In this document: in pieces, positions 20,690 through 28,864 of the stretch
Layout of the letters: every line of letters begins with the position of its first letter
Numbering within the stretch: position 1 is the stretch's first letter
Assembly (NCBI GenBank): GCA_023254735.1
Contig: JALRKV010000038.1
Coordinates: forward strand, 1 to 36,654
DNA length: 36,654 nt
Direction of reading: 5' to 3'
Source of the DNA: Pseudomonadales bacterium
GTDB lineage: Bacteria; Pseudomonadota; Gammaproteobacteria; Pseudomonadales; Pseudohongiellaceae
The notes under the pieces: model-generated
What the model was told of the DNA's origin: nothing
Seen by the model: the letters and a program-made list of their open reading frames with translations, nothing else
The model's database searches: none
Position numbers and translations under genes: made by a program

Positions 20690-21784
20690 ATGAAAAAGCT
20701 TGTTCATGACTTCTACGATCGCTACTTCCACGACGAAGAGTCGATCATTTTGCTGTTATTGCTGACGGCTGGCCTGATGGTTCTGCTTACGCTGGGCGGT
20801 GTTTTGGCGCCTTTGTTGACGGCTGTTATCGTCGCCTACCTCATGCAGGGGTTGGTAAACACCTTTCTAAAATACGGCGTGTCGAATCGTCTCGCGTTTT
20901 TTCTGGTTTACGTCCTGTTTATCGGGGCATTCTTAGTGCTGCTTTTCATTCTCCTCCCGCAGGCATGGAATCAGCTGAGGCGCTTAATAGGTGAGCTGCC
21001 AAATTTGCTAAGCCAATGGCAGGCCTCGCTTATGCTGCTGCCGGATCGCTACCCTAGTCTGTTTTCAGAGTCGCAGATACAGGAATTTATCTTAGGCGTA
21101 CGAGGGGAGTTAGGAGGGTACGGACAGGTCATTCTAGAGTATTCGCTCGCCAGTATTCCGGGCATTATCGATTTGGTTATTTTCCTTATTTTGGTCCCGA
21201 TACTCGTGTTCTTCGTGATGAAGGACAAAGGGCAACTCATCGATTGGGCAGGTAATTTTCTCCCGCGCAACCGTCCTTTGATGAGTAAGATTTGGCATGA
21301 AATGGATCAGCAGATATCGAATTATGTGCGTGGCAAAGGGCTCGAGATTATCATCGTTGGACTTGCGAGCTTTTTATTGTTCGAGGTCTTGGGGCTTAAC
21401 TATGCTTTGCTGCTATCGGTGCTCGTTGGACTCTCGGTTATTGTGCCCTATATCGGTGCCACGGTGGTCACTGTACCCGTAGCAGCGGTGGCGTTTGTTC
21501 AATGGGGTATCGGTGGCGAGTTTTATACTGCAATCATCGCTTATGGCATTTTGCAATTGATCGACGGTAACGTCTTGGTACCAATTATTTTTTCTGAAGC
21601 GGTGAATCTTCACCCAGTGGCGATTATCGCGTCGGTCTTGATATTCGGAGGCATCTGGGGTCTGGCAGGTGTATTCTTCGCCATCCCCTTGGCGACGCTA
21701 GTCAAAGCAGTCATCAATTCGTGGCCCAGCAAAGTTGCGGCGGAATCAGTGCCCTCCCCAGACATGCCTGAGAAAGAGGGGTAG
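20690..21784 (+). CDS. perM: AI-2E/PerM-family membrane transporter
   Basis: A 364-residue integral membrane protein with about seven or eight hydrophobic helices. They include a paired N-terminal hairpin (ILLLLLTAGLMVLLTLGGVLAPLL), LAFFLVYVLFIGAFLVLLFIL, and the C-terminal cluster ending LIFGGIWGLAGVFFAIPLATLVKAV. This is the AI-2E exporter (UPF0118) family. The segments VVPYIG and DGNVLVPIIFSEAVNLHP are characteristic. Substrates differ among members and cannot be read from sequence. ATG 20690 is chosen because GGAGGG stands seven bases away; an in-frame extension to 20546 only reads across tusA in another frame. Confidence 0.9.
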   Translation: MKKLVHDFYDRYFHDEESIILLLLLTAGLMVLLTLGGVLAPLLTAVIVAYLMQGLVNTFLKYGVSNRLAFFLVYVLFIGAFLVLLFILLPQAWNQLRRLIGELPNLLSQWQASLMLLPDRYPSLFSESQIQEFILGVRGELGGYGQVILEYSLASIPGIIDLVIFLILVPILVFFVMKDKGQLIDWAGNFLPRNRPLMSKIWHEMDQQISNYVRGKGLEIIIVGLASFLLFEVLGLNYALLLSVLVGLSVIVPYIGATVVTVPVAAVAFVQWGIGGEFYTAIIAYGILQLIDGNVLVPIIFSEAVNLHPVAIIASVLIFGGIWGLAGVFFAIPLATLVKAVINSWPSKVAAESVPSPDMPEKEG

Positions 21785-21864
21785 TTCCGCTTGCGAATCA
21801 GACCCGTGGCAACAACACCCAACACTGCAGTGCTGCCGCCTTGGCAGTCTAAGGAAAACGAGTA

Positions 21865-22776
21865 ATGTCAGAAGTCAGTAAAAACGTGAAGGGGACACCA
21901 AGTGGCAGTCTGGTGGCGATAGTAACGCCCATGACGGAGGAGGGAAGTATTGACTTGCATGCGTTCGATAAATTAGTCGAATGGCATATACAAAGTGGTA
22001 CCCATGGCATCGTTGTCGTTGGCACAACAGGCGAGTCGGCAACGCTAAGCTCTCAAGAACACATCGACCTCATCGCACATTGTGTCAAAACGGTTGCGGG
22101 CAGAATTCCCGTTATCGCCGGTACCGGATCGAACAATACCGCGGAGGCGCTTTTGTTTACCGCCGAGGCGAAAGAACGGGGCGCAGATGCCTGTCTTCTA
22201 GTTACGCCTTACTACACGAAGCCCTCACAAAGGGGACTCTATGAGCACTTTAAACGCATCGCCGAAGGCGTAGACATTCCGCAGATACTCTACAACGTTC
22301 CCGGGCGCACAATGTGTGATTTATCCCTCGAGACGGTGAATGCGCTCGCCGATATTCCTAATATCGTCGGGATTAAAGACGCGACCGGTGATAAGAATCG
22401 TGGCCTTGCGTTAATTGACCGCTGCTCAGATCGGTTAGCGATCTACTGCGGCGAAGACGCATTGAACTGCGAGCTTATTCTGGCCGGTGCGAAAGGGGCT
22501 ATCTCTGTGACAGCGAATGTTGCGCCTGCCGAAATGTCGCGGGTGTGTGAGTTGGCAATGGCGGGTGATGCAGAAAGTGCTCGCGAGGTAGACAGCGCGT
22601 TAAAACTGCTACACCGTGATCTGTTTGTAGAGGCCAATCCGGTCCCAGTAAAGTGGGCGCTTTGGCAAATGGGCCGGATTAAAAGAGGCATCCGTTTACC
22701 TCTGGTGGAACTCGACGAACAGTTTCACGTCAAAGTACTTGATGCGTTGTTAAATGCTGGTATCAACGTAGGATAG
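21865..22776 (+). CDS. dapA: 4-hydroxy-tetrahydrodipicolinate synthase DapA
   Basis: Condenses pyruvate with aspartate semialdehyde in lysine and diaminopimelate synthesis. The 303-residue TIM barrel shows GTTGES (53-58), TPYYTKPSQRGLYEHF, catalytic Tyr143 in LYNVPGR and the Schiff-base Lys171 in GIKDATGD. It is about ten residues longer at the N-terminus than the E. coli enzyme (MSEVSKNVKG before the usual GSLVAIVTPM). AAGGA lies about ten bases before the ATG. bamC follows after 79 bases, the same pairing as dapA-bamC (nlpB) in E. coli. Confidence 0.96.
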   Translation: MSEVSKNVKGTPSGSLVAIVTPMTEEGSIDLHAFDKLVEWHIQSGTHGIVVVGTTGESATLSSQEHIDLIAHCVKTVAGRIPVIAGTGSNNTAEALLFTAEAKERGADACLLVTPYYTKPSQRGLYEHFKRIAEGVDIPQILYNVPGRTMCDLSLETVNALADIPNIVGIKDATGDKNRGLALIDRCSDRLAIYCGEDALNCELILAGAKGAISVTANVAPAEMSRVCELAMAGDAESAREVDSALKLLHRDLFVEANPVPVKWALWQMGRIKRGIRLPLVELDEQFHVKVLDALLNAGINVG

Positions 22777-22855
22777 TCAAAAGAGTAATCTGTCTCGTGG
22801 CTGCGCCGAGAGATTCGCACACTTAATAAATAAAAAACTCCGCTGGGAATAGGCA

Positions 22856-23959
22856 ATGCATTGTAAATATCATCACTCGCTCCGACTGGCCTCTATCGCG
22901 CTTCTTTTAAGCGTTAGCGCCTGCAGCATTCCTGGATTGGATAAGATAGGTTTGACCGGCGAAGATGGCCTGATACGCGATCGCGTGGGCGATTATAGAG
23001 AAGCACCCATTTTGCCGCGGATGGATATTCCGAGCGATCTAGACAGTTACACCATCGATCAGCTCTACGTTATTCCGCAAGTTGTCGAAGTAGCAGCGGA
23101 TACACAGCCTTTCGACGATGTCCCGATGCCGAAACCAATCGAGACGAGGCGGCGAGAGGGGGTCATCATTCAGAATTTGGGCGATAGCCGCTGGATACTC
23201 CTCGATGCGACACCCGCTCAGGTATGGCCATTGGTACGTGACTTCTGGTCACGCCTGAATGTCGTTCTGGACTATGAGAATCCGAGTAGTGGGATCGCCG
23301 AAACGGCGTGGGTGGAGGTAAACTCAGAGCCTCTTTTGAGACACAAATACAGAATCAGTATCGAGCCTGGTCTACATTCGGGCTATGCCGAAATCTATGT
23401 CACTCACATGTCGGATTTGCGGACGGATCCGATCCCTTTAGTGCTCAACTGGCCCGAACAATCTGATTCCGAGGACAGGGAGAGACAAATTCTCGATGCC
23501 CTTTCACAATATTTAGCAGACCGAAATGATGTTTATCAGGCGTCGTCGTCGAGTCTGCTGGCCGGCAGTATTGAATCGGCACGTAAAGCGAATCTTATCG
23601 ATGTAGGCACTGAGAATGAAAAGTTAGCGCTCCGCATCAATTACGGTCGTGCCTGGGTACAGGTGCGGCAGGCGATAGAGCGCGCAGAGATCGAAATCGT
23701 GGACGCCAATCGCGACCAGTCGGTGATCAGCGTTAAGTTCTCAGGGATCAAAGACGACACTGACAAGCCGGGCTTTTTTGGGCGTCTGCTTGGTAGAGGC
23801 CGTGGGCAAGACGCCGCGTTGCTGCAAGAGTTTGCAGTCAGGCTCCTCGATACTGGCGATACGATCGATGTCGTTATTGAGAAATTGGGAGAGGAAAAAT
23901 CACCCCAGAGCCGCCTGACTACTGAGCTTCTTCAAGAGATTAATGAGAATCTAATCTAG
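22856..23959 (+). CDS. bamC: Outer membrane assembly lipoprotein BamC
   Basis: A lipoprotein of the BAM complex that inserts beta-barrel proteins into the outer membrane. The 367-residue precursor has a lipoprotein signal with lipobox VSAC (Cys23). A flexible N-terminal segment follows, then two helix-grip domains, the first including RWILLDATPAQVWPLVRDFW and the second YGRAWVQVRQAIERAEIEIVD. Placement directly after dapA matches the classic nlpB location. Sequence divergence is expected in this family; the domain pattern and position make the call good. Confidence 0.9.
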   Translation: MHCKYHHSLRLASIALLLSVSACSIPGLDKIGLTGEDGLIRDRVGDYREAPILPRMDIPSDLDSYTIDQLYVIPQVVEVAADTQPFDDVPMPKPIETRRREGVIIQNLGDSRWILLDATPAQVWPLVRDFWSRLNVVLDYENPSSGIAETAWVEVNSEPLLRHKYRISIEPGLHSGYAEIYVTHMSDLRTDPIPLVLNWPEQSDSEDRERQILDALSQYLADRNDVYQASSSSLLAGSIESARKANLIDVGTENEKLALRINYGRAWVQVRQAIERAEIEIVDANRDQSVISVKFSGIKDDTDKPGFFGRLLGRGRGQDAALLQEFAVRLLDTGDTIDVVIEKLGEEKSPQSRLTTELLQEINENLI

Positions 23960-23975
23960 TCCAAGGCCTTAGTTC

Positions 23976-25241
23976 ATGGAAACACTTTTCCTACTTGTCT
24001 CTCTCGGCGCGGCAGTCTGTTTAGCGCTCGCTGTAATTTGGTTAGCGATAAAGCTACAGAGGCAAAGGGAAACCAATCTTGTCTTAGAGAAAACCCTTGA
24101 GCTCGAAAAGGCACAGTTTGAAGAGAAAGTCGCGCTCCTTAAAGAGTCTAAAGAAGAGTTAAGCCTGCAGTTTAAAAACCTCGCGAATGAAATATTCGAC
24201 GACAAGAGCAAGCGTTTCGAAGAGAAAAACCAGCAAAGCCTTTCGGCTCTGCTGAATCCCCTGCAGGATAAAATCAAAACGTTTGAGAAGCGCGTCGAAG
24301 AGACCTACAGCAACGAGGCCAGAGAGCGACATACCCTCGGGGCCGAGATCAAAAAGCTCTATGAGCTCAACGATAAGCTGGGTGTAGAGGCGGCAAACCT
24401 AGTACAAGCGCTCAAGGGCGACAACAAGTCGCAGGGCAATTGGGGAGAGGTGATTCTTACTAGCATTCTCGAGCGCTCCGGGCTTACAAAGGGCGTCGAA
24501 TATGAGGTGCAGGTCAGTCTAAATGCTGAAGACGGTAGCCGCTCGCAGCCCGATGTCGTTGTTCATCTACCTGAGTCGAGGGATATTATTATTGACTCGA
24601 AAGTCTCTCTTAAAGCATGGGAAGGCTATACTAGTGCCGAAGAGCCTGAATCGAAAGAGGGTTATCTCAAACAACACATCCAATCCATTCGTGGTCATGT
24701 TCGCGGCTTAGCGGCAAAGAACTATCAGAACCTTATCGGCGTTAACTCGCTAGACTATGTTTTTTTGTTTATGCCTATCGAATCCGCCTACTCGGTCGCG
24801 ATACAAGAAGCCCCCGACTTAAGCCACGAAGCGTTTGAGAAGAACGTAATTTTCGTTGGCCCAACGACACTTTTGACAACGCTAAAGACCGTGCAGAATT
24901 TGTGGCGATTGGCGCAGCAGAATCAAAATGCCAAACAGATTGCCGAGGCGGCAGGTCGGCTTTACGATAAATTTGTAGCCTTTAGCGAAGATATCGAAGA
25001 GCTAGGTAAACGGTTAGAAGCGACAACTGCGACTTACGACAAAGCGCATAACAAGTTGGTTAGCGGTCGAGGAAATCTCATTTCTAGAACCGAAAAACTC
25101 CGTGAATTAGGTGCAAAAACAGCTAAAAAACATAAAGCGCATGTGATTGATAAAGCGTTAGGCATCGACGAGGACGACGTATCTATAACCACCGCTCTGC
25201 CCAGTTCACCTGATTCTCGAGAGACGCTGTTTGATGAATGA
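23976..25241 (+). CDS. rmuC: DNA recombination protein RmuC
   Basis: A 421-residue protein with an N-terminal membrane anchor (residues 4-26). A coiled coil follows (about 30-150, rich in Glu, Lys and Gln). The RmuC domain contains LKGDNKSQGNWGEVILTSILERSGL, PDVVVHLPESRDIIIDSKVSL, YVFLFMPIESAYSVA and VIFVGPTTLLTTLKTVQNLWR. The family has a PD-(D/E)xK nuclease-like fold and suppresses inversions in E. coli; its exact activity is not settled. It starts 16 bases after bamC, and its end overlaps miaE by eight bases. Confidence 0.95.
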   Translation: METLFLLVSLGAAVCLALAVIWLAIKLQRQRETNLVLEKTLELEKAQFEEKVALLKESKEELSLQFKNLANEIFDDKSKRFEEKNQQSLSALLNPLQDKIKTFEKRVEETYSNEARERHTLGAEIKKLYELNDKLGVEAANLVQALKGDNKSQGNWGEVILTSILERSGLTKGVEYEVQVSLNAEDGSRSQPDVVVHLPESRDIIIDSKVSLKAWEGYTSAEEPESKEGYLKQHIQSIRGHVRGLAAKNYQNLIGVNSLDYVFLFMPIESAYSVAIQEAPDLSHEAFEKNVIFVGPTTLLTTLKTVQNLWRLAQQNQNAKQIAEAAGRLYDKFVAFSEDIEELGKRLEATTATYDKAHNKLVSGRGNLISRTEKLRELGAKTAKKHKAHVIDKALGIDEDDVSITTALPSSPDSRETLFDE

Positions 25242-25860
25242 CACACTAGCCGACTTGTTGGCCCCTATACAAAATTTCTTGCACTGCAGGACACCCGACG
25301 CTTGGATCGAAGCTGCGAGCAAAAATCAGTCGCTGCTTCTCGTTGATCATGCCAACTGTGAGAAAAAAGCTGCCTCTACAGCAATGAACTTAATGTATAA
25401 GTATACCGACAGACCTGAGCTGTTGAAGAAAATGTCGCAGCTAGCACGAGAAGAACTCTTGCACTTTCAACAAGTCGTTGAGCTCATGCAGGCGAGAGGC
25501 GTGCGTTACGATGGAGTATCCGCATCGAGGTATGCAGCGAGTCTTAGGGCGCTTTCAGACTCTAACGGCGAGGCGCAGCTCGTTGATACCTTGCTCATAG
25601 GCGCTATTATCGAAGCCCGCTCCTGCGAACGCTTCGCAGCCCTAGCACCGCATCTGGATGACGAGTTGGCGAAGTTTTATCGCAGCCTACTGAAGTCTGA
25701 AGCGCGCCACTATGAAGATTATTTGGGTCTTGCTTCAGCCTACGCGCCAGCGGCGGGAGTTGATGTCGAAGAGAGACTTCAGGCGTTTCTAGCCGCCGAA
25801 GCGCTGCTCGTGGAGAACGAGGATTCTCAGTTCCGATTTCACTCGGGCGTGCCCGCGTAA
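25234..25860 (+). CDS. miaE: tRNA-(ms2io6A)-hydroxylase MiaE
   Basis: A diiron, oxygen-dependent enzyme that hydroxylates the isopentenyl group of ms2i6A at tRNA position 37. The 208-residue helical protein has LLVDHANCEKKAASTAMNLM, AREELLHFQQV (Glu and His ligands), IIEARSCERF and SEARHYEDYLGLA, matching the conserved ligand helices. The start is ATG 25234; a TTG at 25231 is also in frame. The start lies within the last codons of rmuC (eight-base overlap), so translation is probably coupled. MiaE is restricted to some bacteria; miaA and miaB must be elsewhere. Confidence 0.93.
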   Translation: MNDTLADLLAPIQNFLHCRTPDAWIEAASKNQSLLLVDHANCEKKAASTAMNLMYKYTDRPELLKKMSQLAREELLHFQQVVELMQARGVRYDGVSASRYAASLRALSDSNGEAQLVDTLLIGAIIEARSCERFAALAPHLDDELAKFYRSLLKSEARHYEDYLGLASAYAPAAGVDVEERLQAFLAAEALLVENEDSQFRFHSGVPA

Positions 25861-25872
25861 ACTCCTTAGAGG

Positions 25873-26430
25873 TTAGCGCTTGCAGGAATTAGGCGCGGTA
25901 AAATTAGCGCCCATCCGCCGAGTCAGTTCCGCCACGTCCCTGCATGGGATTGAGTCATTGCCCTCAAGGTTCAACGATCTCAGAGTCTGAATCCTAAGCA
26001 GTGGCGAAATGTCCTCGATCAGATTGTCGCTAAGATTCAGTCCGCTCAGTCTGTCGAGACGCTCGAGTGGGGTGAGATTGCTAATGCGATTTTTCCCCAG
26101 ATCAATAAATCGCAAATTTTGAAGTCGTGAGATATTCGCGAGATCGGCTACTTCTGAATTTGCGCAGGCGAGCACCTGCAGCTGATCTTCGTTTTCAATT
26201 TTTTGCTGCCGCAGGGCGAAATTGATGCAGCCCTGTAAGTCCGCGCTGCGTACCTCGCCGGTGTACAAACGATCTTGAGGATCGAATACTGCGTTGTTGT
26301 TTATCGATACGGTGTAGGGGCTTGAGCATGCAGAAACCAGTAGCGCAAACGTGAACGCCTGCAGCGCTGGGCGGCCAAGCCTATGCGAGAGCTGCTTTCT
26401 GATCGGTTCACCAAGACTGCTGATAGGCAT
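25873..26430 (-). CDS. Leucine-rich-repeat lipoprotein, function unknown
   Basis: A 185-residue predicted lipoprotein. A basic N-region and hydrophobic core (PALQAFTFALL) lead to the lipobox VSAC with Cys35; Ser at +2 suggests outer-membrane sorting. Residues about 37-90 form a unique region (SLYTGEVRSADLQGCINFALRQQ-like in character, no known motif). About three to four leucine-rich repeats of 22 residues follow, internalin-like in spacing (LQNLRFIDLGKNRISNL, LDRLSGLNLSDNLIEDI, IQTLRSLNLEGND). The C-terminus has a Cys pair (PC...NSC) that could cap the solenoid by a disulfide. It is convergent with miaE, 12 bases away, and divergent from the fkpA-like gene. A binding role at the cell surface or periplasm is possible but only inferred. 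Confidence 0.82.
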   Translation of the reverse strand: MPISSLGEPIRKQLSHRLGRPALQAFTFALLVSACSSPYTVSINNNAVFDPQDRLYTGEVRSADLQGCINFALRQQKIENEDQLQVLACANSEVADLANISRLQNLRFIDLGKNRISNLTPLERLDRLSGLNLSDNLIEDISPLLRIQTLRSLNLEGNDSIPCRDVAELTRRMGANFTAPNSCKR

Positions 26431-26747
26431 CTGATAGATCTCTTAGTAACATCTTAATGACGTCGCAGCGGCGCGCGACTGAACACTGACGGCTTAGGAG
26501 AGGAGGTTGCTCTCTTGCTAGGGTAATGTAAAGCCGCTCTTCTTAAAGTGTAGCATCGTTGAGCTCGAACGGCCCTCTGTGGCTGGCAATTGGCAGATTT
26601 CCTCGCTAGACTGCGTCTCAATTGCTGATGTCACTACAGACACTATTTCCCTGCTGGCAGACTCGTTCGAAGTCGGTTGGCGGTCGGAGACCCTGGCTGG
26701 GAATTCAATGGCACCGCGACGTTTTTAACTTTCTAGAAGGAATACAC
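26431..26747. other. Intergenic region between divergent LRR lipoprotein and FkpA-like genes
   Basis: About 317 bases. One frame stays open from 26622 into the fkpA-like gene, but its codons do not resemble a protein N-terminus and the signal peptide starts at 26748, so I treat it as leader. It must hold promoters for both genes; I see no convincing consensus pair. AGAAGG at 26735-26740 is the isomerase ribosome binding site. Confidence 0.5.
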
Positions 26748-27494
26748 ATGTCGAATCACTCGATCACCTCACTGTCAAATTCGCTTACGACGAGCATCGC
26801 ACGTGCCGCACTATCGTTGTCAGCGGTCGCGAGCCTCTCTTTTCTTCTGATGAGCCAGGCTTCTGCTCAGGAAGCAATCGATCTCACCGATGAAGACAAT
26901 CGCATCGGCTATTCTATCGGTGTGAATATCGGTCAAAACCTCGTTGCACAAGGCATCATTGAGGGTATCGACATGAATAGCTTCGTGGCGGGTATGCGCG
27001 ATGCAGCCGGCGGTACTATTCAGTTGAGCAATGAGGAACTGTTTGCCGCGATTCAGCTTTTCCAAGAACGTATGACGGCGGCGGCGCAGGCAGAAATGGA
27101 AGCAAATCTTGCGTCCACACAGGCGTTCCTTGAATCGAACGGTGCCAGGGAAGGCGTGGTCAGCACCGCGTCGGGTTTGCAATATGAGGTGATCTCGAGT
27201 GGCCCAGCCGATGGCGAGTCTCCCACGGCAAATGACGCGGTGCTCGCTCATTATCATGGCACTCTCATCGATGGGACTGTGTTTGATAGCTCAGTCGACC
27301 GTGGTGAACCTGCTGAGTTTGGGCTTAACCAAGTGATTAGCGGTTGGACCGAAGCGCTACAGCTGATGAATGTTGGTGATAAATGGCGTTTGTTTTTGCC
27401 ACCAAATCTAGCTTACGGCGAGCAGTCGCCTACGCCGGCGATTCCGCCAAACTCTGCTTTGATATTCGAAGTAGAACTGCTAGAAATACGCTAG
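26748..27494 (+). CDS. FKBP-type peptidyl-prolyl isomerase (FkpA/Mip-like)
   Basis: A periplasmic folding catalyst and chaperone. The 248-residue precursor has a signal peptide ending LMSQASAQ. The N-terminal dimerisation domain contains RIGYSIGVNIGQNLVAQGI and MNSFVAGMRDA, and a long helix (LFQERMTAAAQAEMEANL) follows. The C-terminal FKBP domain has the usual LQYEVISSG, VLAHYHGTLIDGTVFDSS, VISGWTEALQLMNVGDKW and LAYGEQSPTPAIPPNSALIFEVEL segments. This is the architecture of FkpA, FklB and Mip. ATG 26748 is chosen for AGAAGG seven bases upstream and a proper signal peptide. It is probably monocistronic, since a hairpin follows at 27511. Confidence 0.93.
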   Translation: MSNHSITSLSNSLTTSIARAALSLSAVASLSFLLMSQASAQEAIDLTDEDNRIGYSIGVNIGQNLVAQGIIEGIDMNSFVAGMRDAAGGTIQLSNEELFAAIQLFQERMTAAAQAEMEANLASTQAFLESNGAREGVVSTASGLQYEVISSGPADGESPTANDAVLAHYHGTLIDGTVFDSSVDRGEPAEFGLNQVISGWTEALQLMNVGDKWRLFLPPNLAYGEQSPTPAIPPNSALIFEVELLEIR

Positions 27495-27510
27495 CAAACC
27501 GTTTTATACG

Positions 27511-27538
27511 CTAGGTGCGCCTTCATGGGCGCGCTTAG
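27511..27538. terminator. Stable 11-bp hairpin after the FkpA-like gene
   Basis: CTAGGTGCGCC pairs with GGCGCGCTTAG across a six-base loop (two G-T wobbles), 16 bases after the stop codon. No T run follows, so it may be a weak terminator or a 3'-end stabiliser rather than a classical intrinsic terminator. Confidence 0.5.
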
Positions 27539-27568
27539 GCCCTTGTCTACTTGTGTTTGTGGATTCCC

Positions 27569-28864
27569 ATGATCGCCGATTTTAATGCTCGCTTGCTCGA
27601 GTTTCTCGATACAAGTCCAACCCCTTTTCACGCAGTAGCAAGTCTCAGTAAGAGGCTAAATGACGCAGGCTTTAGTCAGGTTGCTGACGGCGATAGGTGG
27701 CATCTGCAGCCCGGCGGTCGTTATTTCGTCGTGCGCAATGATTCGGCGATTGTGGCGTTTGTTTGTGGTACTGAGCCTTTTGTCGAAAATGGGATCCGGG
27801 TTGCGGGCGCGCACACCGATAGCCCGTGCCTCAAAGTAAAACCCGTTCCCGTGGTTAAAAAGCAAGGGTATGTTCAGCTCGGAGTCGAAGTTTACGGCGG
27901 GGCATTGTTAAACCCCTGGTTTGACCGTGATCTATCGCTTGCCGGGCGGGTGGACTATCTCGCCGGAGACGGAAGCTTGCAATCGATGCTGATTGATTTG
28001 CATAGGCCTGTTGCCTTTATTCCGAGTCTTGCGATTCATCTCGATCGGACAGCCAATGAGGGGAGAAAAATAAACCCTCAGACTGAAATGGCGCCGCTAA
28101 TTTCACAGCTCTCTGCGGACGAAGATTTCTCCCTCGAGGCTTTTCTTCTGGATCATATCCGGTCGCTACCTGAGTGCGAGACGGCAGCAGAAGTGCTGTC
28201 CCATGAGTTGATGTTTTATGACACGCAGCCAGCCAAGCTTTTAGGACTAAAGGATGAGTTTTTGGCCTCGGCGCGCCTAGATAATCTATTGAGCTGCTTC
28301 CTCGCCTGTGAGGCGCTCTGCGATGCGCCCGATACGCACACGTCTGTTGTAGTGTGCAATGACCATGAGGAAGTAGGAAGTGTCTCGACGTCGGGCGCCC
28401 AGGGCCCGCTGCTTCGGTCTGTGATTGAAAGGCTGCTGAGTGCGTCCGACGCGCAAGCTGACGGCTTCGACCGCCTGATCAGTCAATCGGCAATGCTCTC
28501 GATCGACAATGCGCACGGCATCCACCCGAATTTTATCGATCGCCACGATGATAAGCACGGCCCGTTACTGAACAAAGGGCCGGTAATTAAAATTAATGCT
28601 AATCAGCGCTATGCCAGCAACTCTCACTCTGTGGCATTGTTCAAGTCGCTATGCGCTAAGGTTGGGGTTACGCCTCAGCTGTTTGCTATGCGCGCGGACA
28701 TGGCGTGCGGCAGCACTATCGGGCCAATCACTTCGGCTTCTTTGGGAATCGAGACGGTAGACGTAGGTGTGCCCACCTTTGGCATGCACTCGATTCGAGA
28801 GCTCGCAGGTTCAGATGACGCACACGCGCTCGCGAAGGTAGTTGCCGCTTTTTTCTCGCGTTAG
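27569..28864 (+). CDS. apeB: M18-family aminopeptidase (ApeB-like)
   Basis: A zinc-dependent cytoplasmic aminopeptidase that removes N-terminal residues, often acidic ones. The 431-residue protein contains VAGAHTDSPCLKVKP with the first metal-binding His and Asp. VYGGALLNPWFDRDLSLAGR, VVCNDHEEVGSVSTSGAQGP, LSIDNAHGIHPNF and ADMACGSTIGPITSA follow in the order expected for M18 dodecameric aminopeptidases. I chose ATG 27569; the open frame extends back to a TTG at 27551 but adds only MCLWIP. The stop TAG shares three bases with the mnmC stop in TTAG. Substrate preference (aspartyl or general) cannot be read from sequence. Confidence 0.93.
   Translation: MIADFNARLLEFLDTSPTPFHAVASLSKRLNDAGFSQVADGDRWHLQPGGRYFVVRNDSAIVAFVCGTEPFVENGIRVAGAHTDSPCLKVKPVPVVKKQGYVQLGVEVYGGALLNPWFDRDLSLAGRVDYLAGDGSLQSMLIDLHRPVAFIPSLAIHLDRTANEGRKINPQTEMAPLISQLSADEDFSLEAFLLDHIRSLPECETAAEVLSHELMFYDTQPAKLLGLKDEFLASARLDNLLSCFLACEALCDAPDTHTSVVVCNDHEEVGSVSTSGAQGPLLRSVIERLLSASDAQADGFDRLISQSAMLSIDNAHGIHPNFIDRHDDKHGPLLNKGPVIKINANQRYASNSHSVALFKSLCAKVGVTPQLFAMRADMACGSTIGPITSASLGIETVDVGVPTFGMHSIRELAGSDDAHALAKVVAAFFSR

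Noticed and set aside
26622..26747. N-terminal extension of 42 residues on the FkpA-like isomerase
   Set aside because: It would bury the signal peptide; ATG 26748 has a good ribosome binding site.
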